Origin: Azotobacter beijerinckii
GTDB lineage: Bacteria; Pseudomonadota; Gammaproteobacteria; Pseudomonadales; Pseudomonadaceae
Length of the DNA: 43,230 nucleotides
Direction: 5' to 3'
Assembly (NCBI RefSeq): GCF_900110885.1
Contig: NZ_FOFJ01000030.1
Coordinates: 1-43,230, forward strand
The notes beneath the pieces were generated by a model. The model worked only from the letters and a program-made list of their open reading frames with translations. It was not told where the DNA came from and ran no database searches. Every line of letters starts with the position of its first letter. Positions within the stretch are counted from its first letter, which is position 1. The position numbers and the translations under genes were made by a program. Of this stretch, positions 7,885 to 16,519 are shown one piece after another.

Positions 7885-10221
7885 TCAGCGAGCCTTTACC
7901 GACTCATGAAGGGTACCGAGCACCGAGCGCAGCTCCGTAACATCGATCTGACCGGGGGCGGAAGCCTGGCCGATCATGCCGAACGTCATGGCTTGACCGA
8001 ACACCTCGCCGGACAGGCGGGACACCGCACCGGCTCCGCCCATCGACATCGTCAGCAAGGGACGGTCGGTATAGCGGCTACGCATCTGCCACGTGGCGTC
8101 CAGCAGCCTCAACACGTCATCGGCGTCATGGGGCATGACCGCGATTTTGAGGACGTCCGCCCCCAAATCCTGCTGGCGACGCAGGCGGGCAATGATTTCC
8201 TCGGTCGCCGGCGTTTTCTCGAAGTCGTGGTTGGACATCACCACGGCGACGCCGGCCTGGTGGGCTTCGGCGACGATCTGCCGGACCACCCGCTCGTCAC
8301 GGAACATTTCCAGGTCGAGCATGTCGGCGAAGCCCGCCTTGAGCAGGGTCGAGTACAGCTTTCCATACGCCTCGTCAGTAATGGCGGTGGCGCCGCCCTC
8401 GGCCTTGGTGCGGAAAGTGAGGATCATGGGCTTGCCATTGAGCGCCTTGGCCACTTGCGGGCCAAGGTTGGCAAGCGCTTCGCCGTCGAGTGCGATATCC
8501 AGATAGTCGATGCGGAACTCGGCAATATCCACGTCCTTGTTGCTGCCGATACGCTCGGCCTGCGCGAGCAGCGTGGCCGCCGTCTTGGCCGTGGTCGGCA
8601 CGATGGTTTTGGGGGACCCCTCGCCGATGACGACATTCTTGAGGACGATGCGGCGTACCGGCTCGAGGGCGGAAGCCGATTCGGCCTGCTGGACCGTTGC
8701 CGTAGGTACGGTTCCGGCCCTCGAGGCCTGGCTGACGATCAGGGCGCTACTCAGCTCGGAAGTGGCCCCGTCCGGGGTGGTGGCCGTCGCGGTGAAGGAT
8801 TGCAGCGAGGGATCGGTGACCGGGAAGGTGAAGCGGGCCAGGCCCTGGGCATCGGTCGGCACGTACAGTTCGCCCAGGTATTCCTCGGCTTCGCTGCCAC
8901 TGGCCGCGCGGTTGCCGAATACTTCCAGGCGGTAGTTGCCGTTCGGCTCGCCGCGCAGCTCTCCTGCGAGTTGGCGCCGGCCTTCCTGGGTCTCGATACC
9001 GGTCAGCAGCGGCGGTTGCTGGTTGCGGTTGGGCATCGACTGGCAGTCGTCGACGACTGCCCCCGGAGCGCAGATTTTGTGGCGCTTGCCCGGATTGGGG
9101 TTGTCGCCTTTGCCGCGCGAGCCAACGAAATCGGCATGCTCCAGCGCCGGTACGCCGAAGACGATGGCACCGGTTCGCTGCCCCTCCACGCAGGAGCCGC
9201 CGGCCTCGCAGCGGCGGATATCCCGGCTGTTGTTCCAGATGCGGTTGGCGCTCAGGCGGGTGGCGGTGAGCGCGGCCTCGGGCCGCAGGGCAATACCGAT
9301 ACGGTTGCCGTGGATCAGGTTGCCGTCGGCGATATTGCTTTCGCCGCTCAGGTTGAGACCGATGGAGTTGCCGGTGAACTCATTGGCACCGAGATAATTG
9401 CGCTTGCCCCAGTTGATCTGCAGGCCGTCGGAATAGTTCTCGAAGCGGTTGCGCACCACCGTGTTGTCGTTGCCCCAGAGGATCTCGATGCCCTGGGAGG
9501 GTTCGGGGTTGAGCGGCGTGGAGAGGAACAGGTTGTCGGCGATCAGGTTGAAGGCGGCTCCGCGGGTCAGCTCCAGGCCGTCGCCGTTGTCGATCAGCTG
9601 GTTGCGCAGCACCTTGTTGTTATTGGTGGTGGTCGAGGTGGGGTTGCCCTGGCCGTCGTCGCCGGTGAGCATGATGCCGGCGCCGCCCTTGTTGGCGACG
9701 ATGCGGTTGTCGCGGATCAGGTTGTTGCTGGCCCGGTTGATCAGGATGCCGATGCAGAAGTTGCGCACCTCCAGGCCGCTGATGTACACCGAATGGGTAT
9801 CCCGCAGGATCAGGCCGGGCTGCGTGGTGGTGCGCACGTTGGTGCCGAATTCGCCCGGATTGGCGCCCGGACAGGCCAGGGCGCCATCTCCCTTGACGTA
9901 GTCGGAGCCGTCGATGGCGATGTACTCGCCGGTCCGCTGCCAGAGGCTGCCTTCCAGCACGACCGGCCCCAGGAGCGGCGGCAGCGGCGAGGCGGGCTTG
10001 ATCACGTAGGGCGCCTCGCCCACGGCCTGGATCTCGATGCGATAGTGGCCGGGCTTCTCGTTATTGCGCTCGATCGCCCAGCGCAGGGTGCCCTCGCTGC
10101 CATCGTCGGTGTATTTGTCGACCCGCAGGACTTCGGGCTGCTCCGGTATCGCCGGCTGCGCATTGGCCAGCGTCGGCAGCGCCACCAGCAGGGTGACGAG
10201 TATAAAACGAGGGTTTCGCAT
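7885..10221 (-). CDS. Secreted beta-helix protein fused to type I 3-dehydroquinate dehydratase
   Basis: 778 residues. Order: signal peptide (MRNPRFILVTLLVALPTLANA, cleavage after ANA); a CSLREA-like motif (GTLRWAIERNN); a right-handed parallel beta-helix with NosD-like repeats (N.I..N.i..N) over about residues 100-350; a beta-sandwich Ig-like module (about 400-495); and from about 518 a full-length AroD-type domain. That domain matches E. coli AroD closely: EFRID, FRTKAEGG (R604, E608), SNHDF (H665), KIAVMP (K692), SRLSGEVFG (R735) and ASAPGQI. H-to-K is 27 residues and H-to-R 70, as in E. coli (H143, K170, R213). The reaction is dehydration of 3-dehydroquinate to 3-dehydroshikimate through a lysine imine. 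Export implies a periplasmic or surface enzyme, as in quinate catabolism (inference). ATG at 10221 has agaggt 8 bases upstream; a TTG at 10242 lacks one. Confidence 0.9.
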   Translation of the reverse strand: MRNPRFILVTLLVALPTLANAQPAIPEQPEVLRVDKYTDDGSEGTLRWAIERNNEKPGHYRIEIQAVGEAPYVIKPASPLPPLLGPVVLEGSLWQRTGEYIAIDGSDYVKGDGALACPGANPGEFGTNVRTTTQPGLILRDTHSVYISGLEVRNFCIGILINRASNNLIRDNRIVANKGGAGIMLTGDDGQGNPTSTTTNNNKVLRNQLIDNGDGLELTRGAAFNLIADNLFLSTPLNPEPSQGIEILWGNDNTVVRNRFENYSDGLQINWGKRNYLGANEFTGNSIGLNLSGESNIADGNLIHGNRIGIALRPEAALTATRLSANRIWNNSRDIRRCEAGGSCVEGQRTGAIVFGVPALEHADFVGSRGKGDNPNPGKRHKICAPGAVVDDCQSMPNRNQQPPLLTGIETQEGRRQLAGELRGEPNGNYRLEVFGNRAASGSEAEEYLGELYVPTDAQGLARFTFPVTDPSLQSFTATATTPDGATSELSSALIVSQASRAGTVPTATVQQAESASALEPVRRIVLKNVVIGEGSPKTIVPTTAKTAATLLAQAERIGSNKDVDIAEFRIDYLDIALDGEALANLGPQVAKALNGKPMILTFRTKAEGGATAITDEAYGKLYSTLLKAGFADMLDLEMFRDERVVRQIVAEAHQAGVAVVMSNHDFEKTPATEEIIARLRRQQDLGADVLKIAVMPHDADDVLRLLDATWQMRSRYTDRPLLTMSMGGAGAVSRLSGEVFGQAMTFGMIGQASAPGQIDVTELRSVLGTLHESVKAR

Positions 10222-10268
10222 GCTAGGACCTCTGATCCCCAATTGTTTTTAATGACGTGTCGCCGGCA

Positions 10269-10283
10269 GAGCCTGGAAGGCTC
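10269..10283 (-). repeat. Small hairpin in the leader of the fusion gene
   Basis: Stem gagcct (10269-10274) and aggctc (10278-10283) with loop gga, flanked by cgcc and ggcg that can extend it. It lies about 50 bases upstream of the fusion gene start and would be in its mRNA leader. No role can be assigned. Confidence 0.3.
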
Positions 10284-10335
10284 GGCGGGCTGGGGATGAT
10301 ATGAAGCCGGAGCGGGTCGATCTATGGACGAAAAT

Positions 10336-10364
10336 AATGAGCGTTCGTATATAGAACGCTCATT
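10336..10364. promoter_or_regulatory. Perfect 11-bp inverted repeat, candidate operator
   Basis: Arms aatgagcgttc (10336-10346) and gaacgctcatt (10354-10364) around gtatata. It lies 115 bases upstream of the beta-helix/dehydroquinase start and 120 bases past the preceding minus-strand gene. Length, symmetry and the TATA-rich centre resemble operators of TetR-family repressors. No regulator gene is adjacent. A terminator for the upstream gene is a weaker alternative: on the minus strand the stem is followed only by attatttt. Confidence 0.55.
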
Positions 10365-10485
10365 GCATCGTGCCTTGCACAGAGCCCTGCAGGGGGAAAG
10401 CGGTTTCGGGCCCAGGGCCATCGCGCCATGGAACGTCCGAGCCAAGCAGGCAGCCGTTTCGCCATGGCGGCGTGGAGGCGTCGAT

Positions 10486-11127
10486 TTACCGTCCCAGCCG
10501 GTGCAACTCCTCCGACTCGACGACGCGCACCCCGTTGTCCTCCTCCAGGGCCAGGCGCCACAGGGCACGGGCCAGGGCGCAGGGGTCGATGGCGCGGTAG
10601 TGGCCCGGGGTCAGGCGCAGCAGCGGGTCGGTCAACTGGTCGAGCAGGCGCAGTTCGCTGCGCGGGCCGAGCAGCTGGGTCGGCCGGACGAGGGTCAGCT
10701 GCGGCCAGTTCTGAGCCTTGAGGCCTTCCTCCATCTCCCCCTTGACCCGGCAGTAGACGCGCGGCGACTGCGGGTCGGCGCACTGGGCGCTGACCACCAG
10801 CAGATGGCGGGCGCCCAGCTCGCGGGCGCGCAGGCCGAAGGCTATCACCAGGTCGTGGTCGATGGCGCGGAAGGCTTCCTGGGTGCCGGCCTGCTCGGCG
10901 GTGCTGCCGAGGCAGCAGAAGGCGGTGTCGACCGGCCCGGTCAGGCGCGGCAGCAGCTCCGCCAGGCGGCCCTGGGGATTTTCCAGGCGCGGGTGTTCGG
11001 CCAGCGCCTGGCGGGCGGGCGCCAGCACCCGGGCGATGGTCGGTTCGGTGAGCAGGCGGTCGAGCAGGTGCCCCCCAGCCAGGCCGGTGGCGCCGGCGAG
11101 CAGGATGTGCTGAGGCGTCAGGTACAT
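10486..11127 (-). CDS. Atypical short-chain dehydrogenase / NAD(P)-binding protein
   Basis: 213 residues with an N-terminal Rossmann motif ([18 protein letters not shown]), FCCLGST after the central strands, [11 protein letters not shown] and a [12 protein letters not shown] segment that supplies the YxxxK pair. It resembles the YbjT/HTATIP2 (TIP30-like) group of atypical SDR proteins, whose substrates are mostly unknown. The start at 11127 fits the domain start and has gaggac upstream; a longer open frame is rejected for lack of similarity. It is transcribed divergently from lrgA. Confidence 0.75.
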   Translation of the reverse strand: MYLTPQHILLAGATGLAGGHLLDRLLTEPTIARVLAPARQALAEHPRLENPQGRLAELLPRLTGPVDTAFCCLGSTAEQAGTQEAFRAIDHDLVIAFGLRARELGARHLLVVSAQCADPQSPRVYCRVKGEMEEGLKAQNWPQLTLVRPTQLLGPRSELRLLDQLTDPLLRLTPGHYRAIDPCALARALWRLALEEDNGVRVVESEELHRLGR

Positions 11128-11317
11128 GGGGAAGTCCTCGCGCAAGGTGGATGATCGGGCGGCTGGCGGACATGCGCTCCGTGCATCGGCCAACACTGCC
11201 GTTTCGCTTGTCGTTATGGGTTGTAGTGTGGCCTAAAGCCCTGGTCACTGCCCGGCGGCCTCCCGCCGGAGGGAGCGGGCAGACTTTTGCGCTTTATGGC
11301 GAGCCGCCCTGCCTGCC

Positions 11318-11323
11318 TATAAT
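11318..11323 (+). promoter_or_regulatory. -10 element upstream of the lrgAB operon
   Basis: Perfect consensus tataat at 11318-11323, 82 bases before lrgA. The -35 region is poor (ttatgg at 11294-11299, spacer 18). The rest of the 278-base divergent gap holds a GC hairpin near 11262-11277 and no recognisable gene. Confidence 0.45.
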
Positions 11324-11405
11324 GGGCCCTTTCCCGTCCGCCTGTCTCGAGGCCGCCCGGTGGCGTCGGGATTTTTCGGGCGGCGGTTCGACCTCGGAGG
11401 TTCAT

Positions 11406-11768
11406 ATGTTGTTGCGAGGCCTCACCTGGCTGGTGTTGTTCCAATTGCTCGGCACGACCATCCAGGCGCTCTGCCTGCCCATGCTGCCGGGGCCGATCAT
11501 CGGCCTGCTGCTGCTGTTCGTCTATCTGGTCTGGCGCGGCGAAGTGAGCGCGCCGGTACAGGAGGCGGCCGGCAGCCTGCTGCGCTATCTGCCGCTGATG
11601 CTGGTGCCGCCGGCGGTGGGGGTGATGGCTTATGCCGATCTGATCGCCGCCAACTTCTGGTCCATCGCCGGTGCGCTGTTGCTGTCCTTGCTGGTGTCGC
11701 TGGCCTTCGCCGGCTGGCTGATGCAGCGGCTGATCGAGCGCCAGGCGAATGGGGGAAAGGGGGCATGA
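11406..11768 (+). CDS. lrgA: LrgA/CidA family membrane protein
   Basis: 120-residue, four-helix membrane protein of the CidA/LrgA holin-like family. Seen: LPGPIIGLLLLFVYL, LRYLPLMLVPPAVGVMAY and a C-terminal helix followed by a basic tail. The family has been linked to murein hydrolase export, cell lysis control and overflow-metabolite transport. ATG at 11406 has ggagg about 7 bases upstream; the frame extends further up without a start supported by similarity. It overlaps lrgB by four bases (ATGA). Confidence 0.88.
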   Translation: MLLRGLTWLVLFQLLGTTIQALCLPMLPGPIIGLLLLFVYLVWRGEVSAPVQEAAGSLLRYLPLMLVPPAVGVMAYADLIAANFWSIAGALLLSLLVSLAFAGWLMQRLIERQANGGKGA

Positions 11769-12481
11769 GTCTCGACTGGCAGGGCGCCTGGCAGGCGCTG
11801 GTGCAGCATCCGTTATTCGCCTTCGGCATCACCCTGGGCGCCTACCAGCTGGCGGTGGCCGCCTACGAGAGGACCCGTTGGGTATTCCTGCAGCCGGTGC
11901 TGGTGTCGATGCTGCTGGTGATCGGCGTGCTGCTGTTCTGCGGGGTGGATTACGCCGCCTACCGCGAGGGCGCGCAGATTCTCACCGTGTTCCTCGGCCC
12001 GGCCACGGTGGCGCTGGCCGTGCCGCTGTTTCTCAACCTGAAGCGGATTCGCCTGCTGTTCTGGCCGGTGGTGACGACCCTGCTGGTCGGCGGCGTTTTC
12101 ACCACCCTGCTGGGGGTGGGGCTGGCCTGGCTGTTCGGCACCGAGCGACTGATGCTGATGACCCTGGCGCCGAAGTCGGTCACTTCGCCGATCGCCATGC
12201 TGGTGTCCGAGCAGATCGGCGGGATGGCCGGTCTGGCCGCGGTGTTCGTGCTCGTCACCGGCATCCTCGGCGCGGTGTTCGGCCCCGCGCTGCTGCGGCG
12301 CTGCGGGGTTCGCCATCCGGCTGCACTGGGCATGGCCCTGGGCCTGACCTCCCATGCGGTGGGGACCTCGCGGGCGCTGCAGGAGGGCGAGGAGTGCGGC
12401 GCCTTCGCCGCCCTGGGGATGAGTCTGATGGGGGTGTTCACCGCGGTCCTGCTGCCCTTGAGCGTGGCGATGGTCGTTTGA
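11765..12481 (+). CDS. lrgB: LrgB/CidB family membrane protein
   Basis: 238-residue polytopic membrane protein, partner of the LrgA-like protein. Family marks: TVFLGPATVALAVPLF, LAPKSVTSPIAM, HPAALGMALGLTSHAVGTSRAL, and a C-terminal helix (LGMSLMGVFTAVLLPL). Length is typical (about 230-240). Translation is coupled to lrgA by an ATGA overlap, and a LON-domain gene follows after nine bases. Confidence 0.9.
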   Translation: MSLDWQGAWQALVQHPLFAFGITLGAYQLAVAAYERTRWVFLQPVLVSMLLVIGVLLFCGVDYAAYREGAQILTVFLGPATVALAVPLFLNLKRIRLLFWPVVTTLLVGGVFTTLLGVGLAWLFGTERLMLMTLAPKSVTSPIAMLVSEQIGGMAGLAAVFVLVTGILGAVFGPALLRRCGVRHPAALGMALGLTSHAVGTSRALQEGEECGAFAALGMSLMGVFTAVLLPLSVAMVV

Positions 12482-12490
12482 GGAGGCGCG

Positions 12491-13081
12491 ATGGACTTTC
12501 CGTTGTTTCCCCTGAATACCGTGCTGTTTCCCGGTTGTCGGCTGGATCTGTCGATCTTCGAGGCACGCTATCTGGACATGCTCAGCCGTTGTCTGCGCCG
12601 CGGCACGGGCTTCGGCGTGGTGTGCATCCTCGAGGGCGAGGAGGTTGGCGAGGCGGCCAGCCGCTTCGCCGCGCTCGGCTGTGAGGCGCTGATCTGCGAC
12701 TGGCAGCAGCGCCCCGACGGAGTGTTGGAGATCCGCGTGGAAGGCGCGCGGCGCTTCCGGGTCGGGCGCACCGAGGTGCGGCGCGACCAACTGACGGTCG
12801 CCGAGGTGGACTGGCTGCATGAGGTCCAGGCGGCACCGCTGGCCGCCGAACACGCCGACCTGGCCGCCCTGTTGACGTCGCTGGCGGAACATCCGCTGGT
12901 CGGGGCGCTGGGGATGGGCGGCACGGTGGCGGATCAGCAGGCGCTGGCCAACCAACTGAGTTACCTGCTGCCGCTCGATCCGGAGGAGAAGCTCAAGCTT
13001 TTGGCGATGGGCGAGCCGGCGCGCCGCCTGGAATACATCCGGGCCCTGCTGGAGCGCCTGCAGGGCGGTGCGCCGGGCTGA
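12491..13081 (+). CDS. LON N-terminal-domain protein
   Basis: 196 residues corresponding to the substrate-binding N domain of Lon protease without the ATPase or protease parts. It begins FPLFPLNTVLFPGCRLDLSIFEARYLDML, and the C-terminal half is helical (LLPLDPEEKLKLLAM). Such stand-alone proteins are common in proteobacteria; their role is not established. It has a strong ribosome site (gaggagg) immediately after lrgB and is probably co-transcribed. Its stop is ten bases from the convergent DedA-PAP2 gene. Confidence 0.85.
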   Translation: MDFPLFPLNTVLFPGCRLDLSIFEARYLDMLSRCLRRGTGFGVVCILEGEEVGEAASRFAALGCEALICDWQQRPDGVLEIRVEGARRFRVGRTEVRRDQLTVAEVDWLHEVQAAPLAAEHADLAALLTSLAEHPLVGALGMGGTVADQQALANQLSYLLPLDPEEKLKLLAMGEPARRLEYIRALLERLQGGAPG

Positions 13082-13091
13082 TCCGTCCGGC

Positions 13092-14411
13092 TCACCGGTA
13101 GCGGTACAGCACCAGGGCGTCCGGCAGCGTCCAACTGGCGATGGCGGCGAGCAGCGCCAGGCACAGCGGCAGGATCAGCCACCAGGTCCGCGGATTCAGG
13201 GGCTCCAGGGGCTGGCGATGCTGCACCAGGGTCAGGCTGGCGGCGCAGAGGCCGCCGGCGAGCAGGGCGCCGGCGATGATGTCGGTAGACCAGTGAACCC
13301 CCAGGTAGACCCGCGACAGGGCGATGGTCAGTGCCGGCAGGCCGGCCAGCAGCAGCCAGGTCAGGCGCATCCGCGGCGGCTGGCCGCATCCGGCGAGAAC
13401 CCCCAGCACCAGGAAGAAGGCGAAGGCCGACGAGCTGTGCCCGCTCGGCAGGCTGTAGCTCCGCAGCGGCTCGAGCAGGACCTCCGGGCGGCTGCGCGCG
13501 AACAGTGCCTTCAGGGTGCTGTTGCTCAGCGCCGTGCCGAACAGGGTCAGGACGGCGAACAGTGCCGCCCGGCGTTGTCGAGCGGCGAGCAGCAGCAGGC
13601 CGAGCAGCGCGCCGGCACACAGCAGGTTTCGGGTGTCGCCCAGGCTGGTGATCAGCACCATCAGCCAGTCCAGGCTGGCGTGGCGCTGTGTCTGGAACAG
13701 CGCCAGCAGGCCCAGGTCGAGTTCGTGCAGCCGGCTCCAGCCCAGCAGCAGGGCGCCGAGCGAGGCCAGGCAGAGCCCGGCGGCCAGCGCGGTGGTCCAG
13801 CGTTGGCGGCGCAGGCTGGCCTGGGCGATCAGCCCGAGGACCACCGCGAGCACCGCCAGCACTACGCCGGCCTCGCTCCAGAAGCCTTTCGGCAGCGGCA
13901 GGCGCAGGGCGGCGCCGGTGGCCCAGCCGGGCAGCAGATAGGCCGTCGCCCAGCCGGCGGCGGACAGCAGGCAGACCAGGATGAAGCGCAGCAGCGGCAT
14001 GTCGAGCATCCCGGCGATCATCGGCAGCATCGGCCGCAGCGGACCGATGTAGCGGCCGACCAACAGGCTGGCGATACCGTAGCGCTGGAAGTACACCTCG
14101 GCGCCGATCAGCCATTCCGGGTGGTGGCGCAACACCGGCAGGCGCCGGATGCCCTGATGGAAATGCCGGCCCAGGGTGTAGGACAGCGCATCGCCGAGCA
14201 GGCCGCCGACATAGCCCAGCAGCAGGGTTTGGCCGAGGGAGAGGACGCCGCTGCCGGCCATGGCGGCGAGCGCGAACATCAGCACGCCGCCGGGAAGGAT
14301 GACGCCGAGCACCGCCAGGCACTCGATGCAGGCGGTCAGGAAAATGGCCAGTCCCAGCCCTTCGGGGTGGGCGGTCAGCCAGCCGGTCAGGCTGTCGAGC
14401 CATGCGCTCAT
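13092..14411 (-). CDS. DedA family / PAP2 phosphatase fusion membrane protein
   Basis: 439 residues. The N-terminal about 200 residues are a DedA (SNARE-associated/VTT) membrane domain: ECLAVLGVILPGG, GDALSYTLGRH and RYIGPLRPMLPMIAGM. The C-terminal half is a PAP2-type acid phosphatase domain with its three catalytic motifs: KALFARSRP, PSGHSS and SRVYLGVHWSTD. DedA proteins help flip polyprenyl or phospholipid carriers; PAP2 domains dephosphorylate lipid pyrophosphates such as undecaprenyl pyrophosphate. The fusion therefore suggests lipid-carrier recycling at the inner membrane (inference). ATG at 14411 has aaggag upstream; an extended open frame to 14525 lacks support. Confidence 0.88.
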   Translation of the reverse strand: MSAWLDSLTGWLTAHPEGLGLAIFLTACIECLAVLGVILPGGVLMFALAAMAGSGVLSLGQTLLLGYVGGLLGDALSYTLGRHFHQGIRRLPVLRHHPEWLIGAEVYFQRYGIASLLVGRYIGPLRPMLPMIAGMLDMPLLRFILVCLLSAAGWATAYLLPGWATGAALRLPLPKGFWSEAGVVLAVLAVVLGLIAQASLRRQRWTTALAAGLCLASLGALLLGWSRLHELDLGLLALFQTQRHASLDWLMVLITSLGDTRNLLCAGALLGLLLLAARQRRAALFAVLTLFGTALSNSTLKALFARSRPEVLLEPLRSYSLPSGHSSSAFAFFLVLGVLAGCGQPPRMRLTWLLLAGLPALTIALSRVYLGVHWSTDIIAGALLAGGLCAASLTLVQHRQPLEPLNPRTWWLILPLCLALLAAIASWTLPDALVLYRYR

Positions 14412-14550
14412 CGGGCGGCGCTCCTTGTCGTGAGCCGGTGAAGGGTGGGGCATGCCGCCCGACGGCGCATGATAGCAGCCGGCAGCGGCCGGGGGAGCCC
14501 GCTCCGCAACCATCTGCCCGAGCACGCTGGGCGCAGGGCGGCGGTATCGC

Positions 14551-14556
14551 TATAAT
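14551..14556 (+). promoter_or_regulatory. -10 element of the proA operon
   Basis: Perfect tataat at 14551-14556, 34 bases before proA; no good -35 at the usual distance. It is likely the start of the long block running through proA, nadD and rsfS. Confidence 0.5.
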
Positions 14557-14589
14557 CAGCCGCTTTCCCCGACTGCCAGACCCGAGACC

Positions 14590-15855
14590 ATGACCGAGTC
14601 CGTGCTCGATTACATGACCCGCCTGGGCCGCGCAGCCCGCGAAGCCTCGCGGGTCCTCGCGCGCACCAGCACCGCGCAGAAGAACCGCGCCCTGGAAGCT
14701 GCCGCCGCCGCTCTCGACGCTGCCCGCGAGGCGCTCGCCGCGGCCAACGCGCAGGATCTGGCCGCCGGCCGCGCCGGCGGCCTGGACGAGGCGATGCTCG
14801 ACCGTCTGGCGCTGACCCCGGCGCGCATCGACGAGATGATCGAGGGACTGCGCCAGGTCGCCCGGCTGCCCGACCCGATCGGCGAGATCCGCGACATGCG
14901 CTACATGCCCTCGGGCATCCAGGTCGGCAAGATGCGCGTGCCGCTGGGGGTGATCGGCATCGTCTACGAGTCGCGTCCCAACGTGACCATCGACGCCGCC
15001 AGCCTGTGCCTGAAGTCCGGCAACGCCACCATCCTGCGCGGCGGTTCCGAGGCGATCCACTCCAACCAGGCGATCGCCCGCTGCATCCAGCTCGGCCTGG
15101 CCGAGGCCGGCCTGCCGGCGGCCGCCGTGCAGGTGGTGGAAACCACCGACCGCGCCGCGGTGGGTGCGCTGATCGCCATGCCGGAGTTCGTCGACGTGAT
15201 CGTCCCGCGCGGCGGCAAGAGCCTGATCGAGCGCATCAGCCGCGAGGCGAAGGTGCCGGTGATCAAGCACCTGGACGGCATCTGCCACGTCTACATCGAC
15301 CATGCCGCCGACCTCGACAAGGCCGTGCGCGTCGCCGACAACGCCAAGACCCAGCGCTTCGCGCCCTGCAACACCATGGAAACCCTGCTGGTGCATGCCG
15401 CCATCGCTGCCCGCGCGCTGCCGCCGCTCGGCGAGATCTACCGGGCCAAGGGCGTCGAGCTGCGCGCCTGCCCGCGCAGCCGCGAGCTGCTCGGCCCAGG
15501 CACTCTGGCGGCGAGCGAGGCCGACTGGTCCACCGAGTACAACGCACCGATCCTCTCGGTGCGGGTGGTGGACTCTCTGGACGAGGCCATTGCCCACATC
15601 AACCGCTATGGCTCGCACCACACCGATGCCATCGTCACCGAGAGCTTCACCGATGCGCGGCGCTTCCTCGCCGAGGTGGATTCCAGCTCGGTGATGGTCA
15701 ACGCCTCGACGCGCTTCGCCGACGGTTTCGAGTACGGCCTGGGCGCGGAGATCGGCATCTCCACCGACAAGCTGCACGCCCGCGGCCCGGTCGGTCTGGA
15801 AGGACTGACCAGCGAGAAGTACGTCGTGTTCGGCGACGGCCATGTGCGCGGCTGA
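14590..15855 (+). CDS. proA: Gamma-glutamyl phosphate reductase
   Basis: 421-residue cytoplasmic enzyme of the aldehyde dehydrogenase superfamily. Reduces gamma-glutamyl phosphate with NADPH to glutamate-5-semialdehyde, the second step of proline synthesis. The catalytic cysteine C260 lies in [13 protein letters not shown]. Other family marks are [26 protein letters not shown] and VPRGGKSLI. Length is typical (about 417-421). It is directly followed by nadD with a one-base stop/start overlap, as in pseudomonads. Confidence 0.97.
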   Translation: MTESVLDYMTRLGRAAREASRVLARTSTAQKNRALEAAAAALDAAREALAAANAQDLAAGRAGGLDEAMLDRLALTPARIDEMIEGLRQVARLPDPIGEIRDMRYMPSGIQVGKMRVPLGVIGIVYESRPNVTIDAASLCLKSGNATILRGGSEAIHSNQAIARCIQLGLAEAGLPAAAVQVVETTDRAAVGALIAMPEFVDVIVPRGGKSLIERISREAKVPVIKHLDGICHVYIDHAADLDKAVRVADNAKTQRFAPCNTMETLLVHAAIAARALPPLGEIYRAKGVELRACPRSRELLGPGTLAASEADWSTEYNAPILSVRVVDSLDEAIAHINRYGSHHTDAIVTESFTDARRFLAEVDSSSVMVNASTRFADGFEYGLGAEIGISTDKLHARGPVGLEGLTSEKYVVFGDGHVRG

Positions 15856-16499
15856 TGGCGAAAAAGATCGGAATTCTCGGCGGTACCTTCGACCCCATCC
15901 ATATCGGCCATCTGCGCGGCGCCCTCGAAGTGGCCGAGCAGTTCGGCCTCGATGAGCTGCGGCTGATCCCCTGCGCGCGCCCGCCCCACCGGCAGTCGCC
16001 GCAGGTGTCGGCGGCCGATCGCCTGGCGATGGTCCGCTGCGCGGTCGACGGCGTGCCGCCGCTGACCGTGGATGATCGCGAACTGCGGCGCGAGCGGCCG
16101 TCCTACACCATCGACACCCTGGAGTCCCTGCGCGGCGAACTGGCCGCGGACGACCAACTGTTCCTCCTGCTCGGCTGGGACGCCTTCTGCGGCCTGCCGA
16201 GCTGGCACCGCTGGCAGGATCTGCTCGACCACTGCCACATTCTGGTCCTGCAGCGCCCGGATGCCGCCAGCGAGCCGCCGGAAGCCCTGCGCAACCTGCT
16301 GGCGGCGCGCAGCGGCGGCGATCCCCAGGCCCTTGCCGGGCCGGGCGGGCACATCGCCTTCGTCTGGCAGACGCCGCTGGAGGTGTCCGCCACCCAGATC
16401 CGCGAACGCCTGGCCAGCGGCCGCTCGGTGCGCTTCCTGGTGCCCGATGCGGTGCTGGCCTATATCCATGCGCACGGGTTGTACCCGGCGTCGAACTGA
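15855..16499 (+). CDS. nadD: Nicotinate-nucleotide adenylyltransferase
   Basis: 214 residues. Adenylates nicotinate mononucleotide to deamido-NAD in NAD synthesis. The nucleotidyltransferase signature [13 protein letters not shown] (with the H-x-G-H motif) is near the N terminus, with [12 protein letters not shown] and LGWDAF in the middle and the C-terminal [13 protein letters not shown] (ISxTxIR-like). ATG at 15855 overlaps the proA stop by one base. Confidence 0.95.
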   Translation: MAKKIGILGGTFDPIHIGHLRGALEVAEQFGLDELRLIPCARPPHRQSPQVSAADRLAMVRCAVDGVPPLTVDDRELRRERPSYTIDTLESLRGELAADDQLFLLLGWDAFCGLPSWHRWQDLLDHCHILVLQRPDAASEPPEALRNLLAARSGGDPQALAGPGGHIAFVWQTPLEVSATQIRERLASGRSVRFLVPDAVLAYIHAHGLYPASN

Positions 16500-16519
16500 A
16501 CATCACACACGAGTCGTCC

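Noticed and set aside
7708..10299. 863-residue open frame on the plus strand, opposite the fusion gene
   Set aside because: The minus-strand frame has a signal peptide, clear domains and intact catalytic motifs. The plus-strand frame is composition-driven and shows no family similarity.
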